NCBI GenBank assembly: GCA_900321425.1
Contig: ONWA01000023.1
Location: forward strand, 1-34,563
Length of the DNA stretch: 34,563 nucleotides
Source of the DNA: an uncultured Prevotellaceae bacterium
GTDB lineage: Bacteria > Bacteroidota > Bacteroidia > Bacteroidales > Bacteroidaceae
Direction: 5' to 3'
The translations under genes were made by a program, and so were the position numbers. Below, in pieces: positions 24,975-33,454 of the stretch. Positions within the stretch are counted from its first letter, which is position 1; the number at the start of each line of letters is the position of its first letter. The notes under the pieces are model-generated. The model ran no database searches, was not told the origin of the DNA, and saw only the letters and a program-made list of their open reading frames with translations.

Positions 24975-25655
24975 GTTGTCTTATTATCAAGTTCAACCTG
25001 TGCCTCCGTCTTTCCGAAACGGCGCTGACGATTCTGATAGCTTTCTATAGCCAAGTGCAAATCCTTCTCACTGAAATCGGGCCAGTAGGTGTCGCAGAAA
25101 TACAGCTCTGAATAGGCAATCTGCCACAGTAGGTAGTTGGAGATGCGCAGCTCACCGCCAGTGCGAATCAATAAGTCGGGATCGGGCATGAAGTTCGTGG
25201 CGAGATGCTGCGAGATGGTCTCCTCGGTAATGTCCTCGGGCATATCGTGCACCTCAGACACAATCTTCCTGACTGCCTCGGTGATTTCCCAACGGCTGGA
25301 GTAGCTCAGCGCCACCACCATTGTCATTGCATCATTCTTAGCGGTGTGCTCCTCTGTCTCGCGTGACGCGGAAGCGTACATTGTTCTTCATGAAAATCTC
25401 GTCTTCCAACGAACTGAGCACCAGCCCCATCAGGGCGGCTACCTCATCGGAAGGACGGTTCCAGTTTTCTGTGGAGAAGGTATATAAGGTGAGATATTTC
25501 ACCCCCAAACGAGTACACTCCGAGGTGATGCGGCGCACCGTTTCCACACCGGCCTGATGACCGTAGCTACGGTCTTTTCCACGTTCGGTAGCCCATCGCC
25601 CGTTACCATCCATGATGATGGCGATATGCTGTGGTATGTTGTTATTCTCTATCAT
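24971..25655 (-). pseudogene. uppS: Undecaprenyl diphosphate synthase, frameshifted by an apparent ~44-nt deletion
   Basis: UppS makes the C55 lipid carrier for peptidoglycan. The 5' part (ATG 25655, residues [20 protein letters not shown]) keeps the catalytic [15 protein letters not shown] and FSTENWNRP motifs and ends in NNVRFRV. The rest is in the +1 frame: [43 protein letters not shown], and so on to the stop at 24971. The IGDxxRLP-type stretch that normally joins the two parts (about 16 codons) is absent; only ACGC (25361-25364) remains, so about 44 nt are missing and the first frame stops at 25338. The scar lies in the perfect inverted repeat CGCGTGACGCG (25360-25370). Because UppS is normally essential, an assembly or sequencing error, or a second gene elsewhere, is possible. 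Confidence 0.8.
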
Positions 25656-26319
25656 TGTGACACGTTTTACATTTTGCCCATATATCATAGGTAAGCGACA
25701 GCTGCAGCGTACTGTAGCAGTCGGTGTTCTTAAACAGACCCGAGCTCTTGATGCCATAAGGATCTTCTACACCGTCGAGCTTGTCGCTCATAGAGATGTG
25801 GAACATCCACTCCAACGAGGCGTTCACACGACGGGATATTTTATACTTGACACCAAATCCCAAGGGGATATTGGCAGTAAACACATTTTTTTCCTCTCCA
25901 CTGACAAAAGTGGTACCAAAGCCCAGCGCGATGAAGGGAGTAAATCTCTTCTGACCCAGATACTCCAGTCCTGAGCCAAAGGCAAAGAAGTTGTACTCAA
26001 AACGGAAACTGACATCGACTGCCGTATTACTGAAACTGTACTCCTCGTAGTCGGGGTAGTAGGTCTTGATGTTCGAGCGATCGCCCTTGAGCTTACCAAA
26101 GCTGGCATTCAGAGCGACTGCCATACGGGGATTCAGATGGTACTTTGCGACAGCCGCTCCCATGAACTGCATGTTGGTGAAAAGCTTCTCGTTGAAGTCA
26201 CCATAGTAGGTCATCAGACCGACACCACCGCCAAGCTCCATTCTATACTCCTCGTCTTGAGCAGATACCGTCACCAAAGCAGTGACCCACAATAGGGCGA
26301 ATACGACCAGTCTTCTCAT
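25642..26319 (-). CDS. DUF6089-like outer-membrane beta-barrel protein
   Basis: This 225-residue protein has a signal peptide ([20 protein letters not shown]) and a mature part made of alternating amphipathic strands ([55 protein letters not shown]). This looks like a small outer-membrane barrel. Families of this kind (DUF6089) commonly precede uppS and bamA in Bacteroidota. The role is not known to me; placement with bamA suggests an envelope function. The stop overlaps the uppS start by 14 nt. The last residues carry a CKTC pair. Confidence 0.8.
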   Translation of the reverse strand: MRRLVVFALLWVTALVTVSAQDEEYRMELGGGVGLMTYYGDFNEKLFTNMQFMGAAVAKYHLNPRMAVALNASFGKLKGDRSNIKTYYPDYEEYSFSNTAVDVSFRFEYNFFAFGSGLEYLGQKRFTPFIALGFGTTFVSGEEKNVFTANIPLGFGVKYKISRRVNASLEWMFHISMSDKLDGVEDPYGIKSSGLFKNTDCYSTLQLSLTYDIWAKCKTCHNDRE

Positions 26320-26325
26320 GATGCG

Positions 26326-27399
26326 TTAATCCTGTTCGTAAACAATACCTTTCCATACACGGTTGGCATCCAGGTCTTTCAACCATAGTACGTCACCTTC
26401 GGCAATAATCGACAAGTGGTCGCCAGCACCTTCGGGTTTGGCAAAACGACCGTCCTTGCGCCAGTTGGTTCCTTCGTCTACACTAGTGTACAGGAATCCG
26501 TCGCTACCAACAGCGATGACAACGCCTTCGAAGTACAACAGACTGATATTGGTCATGGCAGGCAGGAAGTTCTTGTTGCCCTTAGCCAGTTCCACCTGTA
26601 CCCATTGTCCGTACTTGTCTCCGCCAACGTAGCCCTCGATCTTGCGCCATACCATACATTTGTCGGTATTTTCACCAATGGTTCCCACCAACAGCTTGTA
26701 AAGCGTGTCGTCGTTCGATTCCAATGGCCACGTTACCATAGCGAGGTTGTTGACAGGCAAGAAGTTAATGTTCTCGTCTTCACCCAACTCCTCTGTCGTT
26801 GTAGCACCATCGTAGGTCAGTTTGAAGCCGTCACCTTCTTTCTCTATGGTGACCTCATGGTTGATGGCCCCAGGGATGGATGGGTCTTCGGGACTCACCT
26901 CTGTCCATTCGAAGTCGGTACTCTTGTCGCGAGCCGTGAGCGTCACCTTATAACGACGATAGACAGAGCCGTCGGCTGCATAGATACGCATCCAACGGTA
27001 GCCATTGGAAAAGTCGAGAGAGTCGCTAGTGGACACCAGAGAGATTACCTCGGGGTCATTGATTTTCTCCACATAGACCAGTCCGTTGTTAAGGGTACCT
27101 ACATTACATACCACCTTCGACAAGTCGGTCTTATACGGTAACAGCTTCACATTATAGACCTCGTTCTTTTCCTGATCGATAGAGATCTTGTAGTTGGAGC
27201 CTGTGATCGCACTACGATAGAGCGTGTCTTTTCCTGTCTTGGTCTTGCCATATTGGTTGAGGTTACCAAGAGTGAAAGACGTGATGACGGCATCGTCGCC
27301 AGTAATCACTGGCGTGACCTCAGTGTCGGAACTGAGACAGGACGTCGTCAACAAGGCTGCTAAGAATAGCAGGCAGATTACCTTAAAATATTTCTTCAT
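26326..27399 (-). CDS. DUF6242-like lipoprotein with BNR-type repeats
   Basis: This 357-residue lipoprotein starts at ATG 27399 (MKKYFKVICLLFLAA), with lipobox TTSC at Cys20. The N-terminal half (about 35-165) is a beta-rich domain with segments such as ITSFTLGNLNQYGKTK and YRWMRIYAADGSVYRRYKVT. The C-terminal half has propeller-like strands (GSDGFLYTSVDEGTNWRKDG, where the S-x-D-x-G-x-x-W form is a BNR/Asp-box). I relate it to the DUF6242 group from memory; its function is unknown to me. It opens the envelope operon: its stop lies 6 nt before the next start, and a promoter element is at 27426-27433. Confidence 0.75.
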   Translation of the reverse strand: MKKYFKVICLLFLAALLTTSCLSSDTEVTPVITGDDAVITSFTLGNLNQYGKTKTGKDTLYRSAITGSNYKISIDQEKNEVYNVKLLPYKTDLSKVVCNVGTLNNGLVYVEKINDPEVISLVSTSDSLDFSNGYRWMRIYAADGSVYRRYKVTLTARDKSTDFEWTEVSPEDPSIPGAINHEVTIEKEGDGFKLTYDGATTTEELGEDENINFLPVNNLAMVTWPLESNDDTLYKLLVGTIGENTDKCMVWRKIEGYVGGDKYGQWVQVELAKGNKNFLPAMTNISLLYFEGVVIAVGSDGFLYTSVDEGTNWRKDGRFAKPEGAGDHLSIIAEGDVLWLKDLDANRVWKGIVYEQD

Positions 27400-27425
27400 G
27401 AAGTCTTCAAAATCGATTTTGCGTG

Positions 27426-27433
27426 CAAATTTA
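27426..27433 (-). promoter_or_regulatory. -7 element of the envelope operon
   Basis: Minus strand TAAATTTG matches TAnnTTTG and lies 27 nt before ATG 27399. A TTTG is present (27446-27449) but only 12 nt away, and nothing clear is at 19-20 nt. Confidence 0.45.
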
Positions 27434-27535
27434 CGCACAAATCCGCAAATTTGAGCATTTTTCTACCTTATAATAAGTTAAATAATGATATAAGGTACTA
27501 TTTTTAGGACGATTAGGGTCTTTGCGCCCCCTCTT

Positions 27536-27811
27536 TTAGGTGCATTTGATGAGTAAAAAGAAGACAAGGACGAAATAGAAAATACAATACCAACAGCCTT
27601 TGTTGATCTTCATGGCGTTGAGGATGAAGAGCACGACAGCCGCCAGTACCAACAGGATGATTTCCATCGTGCTGAAGTGGAAATGGAAAGCATCCATGAA
27701 GTCCTCTTCCTCTTCGGGGACAATAGAAGTGAGAGAGCCGACGTCATTGTTGTCGACATCGTCATCCTGTGCCCATGCTGTCAGTTTCCACAACAGTAGG
27801 GTGGTCAACAT
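27536..27811 (-). CDS. Small secreted/membrane protein of unknown function
   Basis: From ATG 27811 this is 91 residues. A GTG start at 27844 (reading on through IEKTYQRLL) would give a better signal peptide with a positive n-region. A hydrophobic leader ending in TAWAQ is followed by a very acidic stretch (DDDVDNNDVG, then PEEEEDFMD) and two hydrophobic segments at the C-terminus (IILLVLAAVVLFILNAM and CIFYFVLVFFLLIKC) joined by KINKGCWYC. I do not recognise the family. The longer frame from 27880 begins inside the pckA terminator and is rejected. No promoter is seen, so it may depend on read-through from pckA. Confidence 0.55.
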   Translation of the reverse strand: MLTTLLLWKLTAWAQDDDVDNNDVGSLTSIVPEEEEDFMDAFHFHFSTMEIILLVLAAVVLFILNAMKINKGCWYCIFYFVLVFFLLIKCT

Positions 27812-27846
27812 GAGCAGGCGTTGGTATGTTTTCTCTATCAGCACTT

Positions 27847-27880
27847 TAAAAAATGAGGGTGCCGATTGGAGCACCCTCAT
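27847..27880 (-). terminator. Terminator of pckA
   Basis: A perfect 10-bp stem, ATGAGGGTGC (27853-27862) with GCACCCTCAT (27871-27880), closes an 8-nt loop. On the minus strand six T residues follow. It lies 22 nt after the pckA stop. Confidence 0.85.
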
Positions 27881-27902
27881 GGAGTAGAAATGAAATATTC
27901 GT

Positions 27903-29516
27903 TTAGAGCTTTGGACCAGCAGCTACAAGTGCCTTGCCAGCCTCGTTGCCCTCGTACTTCTTGAAGTTCTTGATGAAGCGTGCAGCCAGATCCTTGGCCT
28001 TCTCCTCCCACTCAGCAGCGTTTGCATAAGTGTCGCGAGGATCGAGGATATTGGTGTCTACACCCTCCAGCTCTGTGGGCACCTCGAAATCGAAGTATGG
28101 AATCTTCTTGGTAGGAGCATTCAGGATAGCACCACCCAGGATAGCGTCGATAATACCACGGGTATCCTTGATAGAGATACGCTTGCCAGTACCGTTCCAA
28201 CCAGTGTTAACGAGGTAAGCCTTAGCACCGCTCTTCTCCATCTTCTTAACGAGCTCCTCAGCATACTTGGTGGGGTGCAACTCGAGGAAAGCCTGACCGA
28301 AGCAAGCAGAGAAGGTTGGAGTAGGCTCAGTAATACCACGCTCTGTACCAGCCAGTTTAGCTGTGAAACCAGAGAGGAAGTAATACTTCGTCTGCTCAGG
28401 AGTCAGGATAGATACTGGAGGCAGTACACCGAATGCGTCAGCAGAGAGGAAGATGACGTTCTTAGCGTCAGGACCGGCGCTCTTGCCATTTACCTTCTGG
28501 GCAATCTTCTCGATGTGATCGATAGGATAAGATACACGAGTATTCTCAGTAACGCTCTTGTCTGCGAAGTCAATCTTGCCGTTGGCGTCAACGGTAACGT
28601 TCTCCAACAATGCATTGCGACGGATAGCGTTGTAGATGTCGGGCTCGCTCTCCTTGTCGAGGTTGATGACCTTAGCATAGCAGCCACCCTCGAGGTTGAA
28701 CACACCCTCGTCGTCCCATCCGTGCTCGTCGTCACCAATCAGCAGACGCTTAGGATCGGTTGACAGCGTGGTCTTACCAGTACCAGACAGACCGAAGAAG
28801 ATAGCGGTGTTCTTACCCTCCATATCAGTGTTAGCAGAGCAGTGCATAGAAGCGATGCCCTGAAGTGGGAGGTAGTAGTTCTGCATAGAGAACATACCCT
28901 TCTTCATCTCACCACCGTACCAAGTGTTGATGATACACTGCTCACGAGAAGTGGTGTTGAAGGCAACACAAGTCTCTGAGTTCAGACCCAGCTCCTTGTA
29001 GTTCTCAATCTTAGCCTTAGAAGCGTTGTAGATTACGAAGTTGGGCTCGAAATTCTCCAGCTCCTCAGCGGTAGGCTGGATGAACATATTCTTTACGAAG
29101 TGAGCCTGCCAAGCAACCTCAACGATGAAACGAACTGCCAGACGGGTAGCCTCGTTGGCACCGCAGAAAGCATCTACTACATAAAGTTCCTTGTTGCAGA
29201 GCTCCTTGATAGCGATCTCCTTAACCTTGGCCCAAACCTCCTCAGACATGGGGTGGTTGTCATTCTTATACTCTTCTGTTGTCCACCATACCTTGTCCTT
29301 GCTCTGTGCGTCGCATACGATGTACTTGTCCTTAGGTGAACGACCAGTGTAAATACCAGTCATCACGTTAACAGCGTTCAGCTCAGTGTTCTGGCCCTTG
29401 TCGTAGCCGGTTAACTCAGCCTTGGTCTCCTCTGCGAACAGAGTCTCATACGAAGGATTGTGAGCAATCACGGTAGAACCGGTGATGCCATACTTTGTCA
29501 AATCTAACTTTGCCAT
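27903..29516 (-). CDS. pckA: Phosphoenolpyruvate carboxykinase (ATP)
   Basis: This 537-residue enzyme interconverts oxaloacetate + ATP with PEP + CO2 + ADP. In Bacteroidota it mostly runs toward oxaloacetate, fixing CO2 on the way to succinate. The kinase P-loop GLSGTGKTT is at 242-250. The following [17 protein letters not shown] (251-267) includes the metal-binding aspartate, and [14 protein letters not shown] (196-209) forms the substrate site. Length and motifs match the ATP-dependent family. A -7 promoter element lies 78 nt upstream and a strong terminator follows, so it is probably transcribed alone or with the small gene after it. Confidence 0.97.
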   Translation of the reverse strand: MAKLDLTKYGITGSTVIAHNPSYETLFAEETKAELTGYDKGQNTELNAVNVMTGIYTGRSPKDKYIVCDAQSKDKVWWTTEEYKNDNHPMSEEVWAKVKEIAIKELCNKELYVVDAFCGANEATRLAVRFIVEVAWQAHFVKNMFIQPTAEELENFEPNFVIYNASKAKIENYKELGLNSETCVAFNTTSREQCIINTWYGGEMKKGMFSMQNYYLPLQGIASMHCSANTDMEGKNTAIFFGLSGTGKTTLSTDPKRLLIGDDEHGWDDEGVFNLEGGCYAKVINLDKESEPDIYNAIRRNALLENVTVDANGKIDFADKSVTENTRVSYPIDHIEKIAQKVNGKSAGPDAKNVIFLSADAFGVLPPVSILTPEQTKYYFLSGFTAKLAGTERGITEPTPTFSACFGQAFLELHPTKYAEELVKKMEKSGAKAYLVNTGWNGTGKRISIKDTRGIIDAILGGAILNAPTKKIPYFDFEVPTELEGVDTNILDPRDTYANAAEWEEKAKDLAARFIKNFKKYEGNEAGKALVAAGPKL

Positions 29517-29593
29517 ACTTTTTTATGTATAAATGTTGAACTTATCCTGCTTTCCAGTGCCGCTTGAAAGGGGCACCTCTTGTTTATCGGGTG

Positions 29594-29601
29594 CAAAATT
29601 A
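29594..29601 (-). promoter_or_regulatory. -7 element of pckA
   Basis: Minus strand TAATTTTG matches TAnnTTTG. The -33 position has only TTGG (29621-29624) after 19 nt. The leader would be about 70 nt, longer than most in this window. Confidence 0.45.
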
Positions 29602-29737
29602 GACAAAAACTACCAAATAGCCAAGTATAAGTGCACAAAATCAGACTTTTGATACTTTTTTTAGGTTAAAGAATTTAAAAATTACAGATAGGGGTGACAG
29701 ATTTGCCAACTCTGAGTGACAATGAGCATGATGGGCG

Positions 29738-29769
29738 TTTGGTGGTTTCGCAAAAAGTGATTACCTTTG
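29738..29769 (+). promoter_or_regulatory. Strong promoter of upp
   Basis: TTTG (29738-29741), 20 nt, TACCTTTG (29762-29769): a full consensus match, 19 nt before the ATG at 29789. Confidence 0.7.
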
Positions 29770-29788
29770 CGAAAAATTCAAGTCGTTT

Positions 29789-30472
29789 ATGAAAATAGTT
29801 AACTTCAGTGAGCAGAACAGCGCCATCAATCAGTTTATGGCGGAGTTGAGGGACAAGAAATACCAGCAAAACAGATGGCTGTTCCGTAATAACATCCAAC
29901 GTGTGGGTGAGATGATGGCCTATGAGCTGTCAAAGACGTTGGAGTATAAGCCCAAGACGATTACGACACCCTTGGGAACGATTGATATACCCCTCATCAA
30001 GGACGATATTGTTCTCGCTACCGTGCTGCGTGCCGGTCTGCCTTTCCATGAGGGTTTCCTCCATGTGTTCGACAAGGCCGACAATGGGTTCGTATCTGCT
30101 TTTCGTATGTATATCAACCGTGAACATACGGAGGTGGGCGTGCATACGGAGTATATCGCTACGCAGAGTGTGAAAAACAAGACGCTGATACTGGTGGATC
30201 CGATGTTGGCTACTGGCGGCAGTCTGGCTGCGGCTATTGAGTCGCTCCTGCAGTCGGGCAAGCCCAAGGCTGTCCACCTGTGCTGTGTGATTGCTGCACC
30301 TGAGGGCATTGAGATGGTGAAGGAAGTGTTGCCTGAGAATTCCACCATCTGGTGTGCAGCTATTGACAAGGGAATGAATGAACACAAATATATTGTGCCG
30401 GGGTTCGGTGACTGCGGCGATCTCTGTTACGGAGAAAAATTGCAGAGTTTCAGAAAGATAGCAGATAAATAA
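29789..30472 (+). CDS. upp: Uracil phosphoribosyltransferase
   Basis: This 227-residue cytosolic enzyme salvages uracil with PRPP to give UMP. The PRPP loop LVDPMLATGGS is at 135-145. VLRAGLPFHEGF (79-90) forms the dimer and active-site segment, and YIVPGFGDCGDLCYG near the C-terminus is the uracil-binding loop. It is a little longer than the common 208-residue form. It is a single gene with a strong promoter and a terminator. Confidence 0.95.
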   Translation: MKIVNFSEQNSAINQFMAELRDKKYQQNRWLFRNNIQRVGEMMAYELSKTLEYKPKTITTPLGTIDIPLIKDDIVLATVLRAGLPFHEGFLHVFDKADNGFVSAFRMYINREHTEVGVHTEYIATQSVKNKTLILVDPMLATGGSLAAAIESLLQSGKPKAVHLCCVIAAPEGIEMVKEVLPENSTIWCAAIDKGMNEHKYIVPGFGDCGDLCYGEKLQSFRKIADK

Positions 30473-30502
30473 AAAACGCTCTCCCCAACGGGAGGGCGTT
30501 TT
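30473..30502. terminator. Bidirectional terminator between upp and korB
   Basis: A 13-bp stem, AAAACGCTCTCCC (30473-30485) with GGGAGGGCGTTTT (30490-30502), one G-U pair, closes a CAAC loop. T runs follow on both strands, so it can end both the upp and the convergent korB transcripts. Confidence 0.8.
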
Positions 30503-30533
30503 GCTTAGATGTCTTGGAAGATTCCTCTAAAGG

Positions 30534-31541
30534 TTATTTTACTTCCCAGGTGTCATTCGTTTCCAACAACTCCTCGAAGGTATGATACTTCTTCTGTGCT
30601 GCCACCTCTGCCAGTTGGGCATGAACAGCCTCATCATAGGTAGGAGCATCTACGTCGCGAATCACACCCAATGCCACGGGGAATCCGTCACCGTTGCCCA
30701 TCAGGGCGAGCTTGAGCTGTAGGGTGTTGTCTTCGCAGTGGGCATCATGTACGAGAACATCGTCGAGGGTATACCCGTCTTTGCCTATCTCCACCACTTT
30801 GAGACCGAATCCTTGTTGGACGAGTCCAAACTCATTGTTCTCACCAAAGACCAGTTTCTTGCCGTGTTCCACATAGATGGCATTCTTCTTACGACCTTCT
30901 TTGTTGTAAACGGCTTCATGACAACCATCGTTGAAGATAACGCAGTTCTGTAGGATTTCACAGACGGCGGCACCCTTGTGCTGGTAGGCAGCCTTCAGAA
31001 TATCGACCGTTCCCTGTGCGTCAGTCGCTACGGCACGCGCAAAGAAATGTCCACGGGCACCAAAGCAGAGCTCTGCAGGACGGAAGGGGTCCTCAACAGT
31101 ACCGTAAGGACTTGACTTGCTGACAAATCCGCGTGGTGAGGTGGGGGAGTACTGTCCCTTAGTCAGACCATAGATGCGGTTGTTTAAGAGAATCATATTC
31201 AGGTTGATGTTACGGCGGTTGGCGTGGATGAAGTGATTACCACCGATAGCCAGTCCGTCACCATCGCCGCTCACCTGCCATACCGTCAGGTTGGGGTTAG
31301 CCACCTTTGCACCGGTAGCAATGGCGGCTGCACGTCCGTGAATGGTATTCATACCGTAGGTAGCCATATAGTGAGGCAGACGACTGGAACAGCCGATACC
31401 AGAGATAACGGCGATATCTTTTGGTGCTACACCGATCTCTGCCATCGCCTTATGGAGTGATGCGAGGAAAAAGTGGTCACCGCAACCAGGACACCAACGG
31501 GGTTGTCCTTTCTTATAATCTTGTGCTGTATATGTACTCAT
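30534..31541 (-). CDS. korB: 2-oxoacid:ferredoxin oxidoreductase, beta subunit
   Basis: This 335-residue TPP-binding subunit has the CPGCGDHFF motif (18-26), GIGCSSRLPHY and the GDGDGLAIGGNHF ... NNRIYGLTKG TPP/Mg motif (about 93-130). It works with the alpha subunit upstream to convert 2-oxoglutarate or a similar 2-oxoacid to the CoA thioester with ferredoxin reduction, or the reverse. The two-subunit form with a separate 615-residue alpha points to the KorAB (2-oxoglutarate) type, but 2-oxoacid specificity is not proven by sequence. The gap to korA is 29 nt of purine-rich repeats. Confidence 0.93.
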   Translation of the reverse strand: MSTYTAQDYKKGQPRWCPGCGDHFFLASLHKAMAEIGVAPKDIAVISGIGCSSRLPHYMATYGMNTIHGRAAAIATGAKVANPNLTVWQVSGDGDGLAIGGNHFIHANRRNINLNMILLNNRIYGLTKGQYSPTSPRGFVSKSSPYGTVEDPFRPAELCFGARGHFFARAVATDAQGTVDILKAAYQHKGAAVCEILQNCVIFNDGCHEAVYNKEGRKKNAIYVEHGKKLVFGENNEFGLVQQGFGLKVVEIGKDGYTLDDVLVHDAHCEDNTLQLKLALMGNGDGFPVALGVIRDVDAPTYDEAVHAQLAEVAAQKKYHTFEELLETNDTWEVK

Positions 31542-31570
31542 AACTTTTACTTTTTTACCTTTTTACCCTT
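31542..31570 (-). repeat. GTAAAA-repeat spacer between korA and korB
   Basis: The minus-strand spacer after the korA stop is made of four degenerate GTAAAA units, the first of which contains the stop codon itself, and it ends just before the korB ATG. It is entirely A/G/T. It may simply serve as an unstructured, A-rich ribosome landing site, since no Shine-Dalgarno sequence is used here. Confidence 0.5.
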
Positions 31571-33418
31571 TTACTTTTTCAAGATGTTCTCAAATGCGTT
31601 GACTAACTCTTCTACCACGAACGGCTGTCCTTTTACTTGGTTGAACTGCTTGGGGACGAAACCGTCGACTTTCATGCGAAGGTAGGCGGCTAGCTGACCC
31701 ATGTTCTGCTCTGCCACTACCACTTTCTTGTAGCGCATGAGTACCTCTGCGGCATTCTTGGGCAGTGGGTTCAGGTATTTGAATTGTGCCTGTGCCACCT
31801 TGTACCCCTTCTGTTTCAACTCATCCATAGCTGAGTGTAAGTGACCGTAGGTGGATCCGAAACCTACAATGAGCAGGTCGGCATCCTGTACGTCACCCTC
31901 CACTTCCAGGTCGGGCACTTCGATGTTCGCGATCTTCTGCTGACGCAGACGAGTCATCAGGTCGTGGTTCTCGGGGTTGGTAGAGATTGCACCTGTTTGA
32001 GCGTCTTTTTCCAGACCGCCGAGGATATGGGTAAAGCCCTCACGACCAGGAACAGCCCAGTAGCGTGTTCCATTCTCTGCACGCATATATGGTGTCCATT
32101 TGCCCTTCAGTTCCTCAGGAACATAAGGAGGAACGATCGTATCGAGCTTCGCCATCTCAGGCAGTTTGAAAGCCCCTGAGCCGTTAGCGATATACGCATC
32201 GGTCAGCAGTACAACAGGTGTCATATGTTCCAGAGCAATCTTAGATGCCTGATAGGCGGCGTCAAAACAGTCGGCAGGACTGGTGGCTGCGAGTACAGGC
32301 ATCGGACTTTCACCATTTCGCCCGAAGAGAACCTGTAGCAGGTCGGTCTGTTCTGACTTGGTAGGTAAGCCTGTGGCAGGACCTCCACGCTGTACGTCGA
32401 GGATGACCATAGGCAACTCCATGATGACTGCGAGGTTCATGGCTTCAGACTTCAGGCAGACACCAGGACCAGAGGTAGAGGTGACGGCCAAAGCGCCGGC
32501 AAAGGATGCTCCTAAGGCTGAGGCAGCACCACTGATCTCATCCTCACACTGTACGGTAATCACTCCTAACGACTTGTGTTTTGACAACTCGTGGAGGACA
32601 TCTGTTGCCGGTGTAATAGGGTAGGATCCCAGATAGAGTCGCAGACCGGCCTTCTCTGCGGCAGCGATAAATCCGTAGGCAGTGGCCTTGTTACCTGTGA
32701 TATCCATATATTTGCCGGGCTCCTTGTGCTTGGACTCAATGCGATAGACATTGACGGCACTGGAGTGCGTATTGTGACCATAGTCGTATCCGGCCTGTAC
32801 CACTTTGATATTGTTTTCTGCAATGGCTGGTTTCTTGGCAAACTTCTCACGCAGGAAGTTGGCTACCAAGGAGAGGTCGCGGTCAAACAGCCAGCATACC
32901 AATCCTAGCGCAAACATATTGCGACATTTCAGGATGGCTTTGTTATCCATGCCGGTATCTGCCAGACAGTCTTTCACCATCGTCGTCAATGGGCACTGGA
33001 TGACACGGTCGGGATCGATACCCATCTCACCCAAGTAGTCTTCTGACTGAAACTGTGCTTTCTCCAGATCCTTTGGACCAAAGGAGTCGGTATCGATAAT
33101 AATCGTAGCCTGGGGCTTTGCGTATTTCAACTGAGTCTTCAGTGCTGCAGCATTCATGGCAACCAGCACGTCGCATAAGTCGCCAGGGGTGTACACCTTA
33201 CCTGCACCGATATGTACCTGAAAACCGCTGACACCTGTCAGTGAGCCTTGCGGGGCACGGATATCTGCAGGATAGTCGGGGAATGTTGAGATACCATTGC
33301 CTACGGTGGCACTGACCGTAGAGAAGATGTTTCCTGCGAGCTGCATACCGTCGCCGGAATCACCAGAGAAGCGGACCACTACCTGGTCCAACTCTTTCAC
33401 TTCTATTTGTTCTGCCAT
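31571..33418 (-). CDS. korA: 2-oxoacid:ferredoxin oxidoreductase, fused gamma-alpha subunit
   Basis: This 615-residue protein begins with a gamma-type domain (about 1-190; VVVRFSGDSGDGMQLAGNIF and FPDYPADIRAPQG). An alpha-type pyrimidine-binding domain follows (about 230-470; GSYPITPATDVLHEL, TSTSGPGVCLKSEAMNLA, QRGGPATGLPTKSEQTDLLQ), then a C-terminal transketolase-like domain (LIVGFGSTYGHLHSAMDEL). The conserved YPITP and GPATGLPTKSEQ stretches identify the KorA type. It forms the heterotetramer with KorB. It lies 36 nt after the glutaminyl cyclase gene; no promoter consensus is seen there, so it may be in one operon with the two upstream genes. Confidence 0.94.
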   Translation of the reverse strand: MAEQIEVKELDQVVVRFSGDSGDGMQLAGNIFSTVSATVGNGISTFPDYPADIRAPQGSLTGVSGFQVHIGAGKVYTPGDLCDVLVAMNAAALKTQLKYAKPQATIIIDTDSFGPKDLEKAQFQSEDYLGEMGIDPDRVIQCPLTTMVKDCLADTGMDNKAILKCRNMFALGLVCWLFDRDLSLVANFLREKFAKKPAIAENNIKVVQAGYDYGHNTHSSAVNVYRIESKHKEPGKYMDITGNKATAYGFIAAAEKAGLRLYLGSYPITPATDVLHELSKHKSLGVITVQCEDEISGAASALGASFAGALAVTSTSGPGVCLKSEAMNLAVIMELPMVILDVQRGGPATGLPTKSEQTDLLQVLFGRNGESPMPVLAATSPADCFDAAYQASKIALEHMTPVVLLTDAYIANGSGAFKLPEMAKLDTIVPPYVPEELKGKWTPYMRAENGTRYWAVPGREGFTHILGGLEKDAQTGAISTNPENHDLMTRLRQQKIANIEVPDLEVEGDVQDADLLIVGFGSTYGHLHSAMDELKQKGYKVAQAQFKYLNPLPKNAAEVLMRYKKVVVAEQNMGQLAAYLRMKVDGFVPKQFNQVKGQPFVVEELVNAFENILKK

Positions 33419-33454
33419 AATATGATAAATAATATTTTTGTTGTGATTGCTTGA

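Noticed and set aside
24971-25757. Programmed ribosomal frameshift in uppS
   Set aside because: No slippery heptamer is present at the junction, and about 16 codons of conserved sequence are missing, so a frameshift would not restore a normal protein.
25656-25757. N-terminal extension of uppS
   Set aside because: It only reads the upstream DUF6089-like gene in another frame; the conserved UppS start is at 25655.
26416-27141. A 241-codon plus-strand open frame antisense to the DUF6242-like gene
   Set aside because: No start context, no family features; the minus-strand frame has a lipoprotein signal, a promoter and operon spacing.
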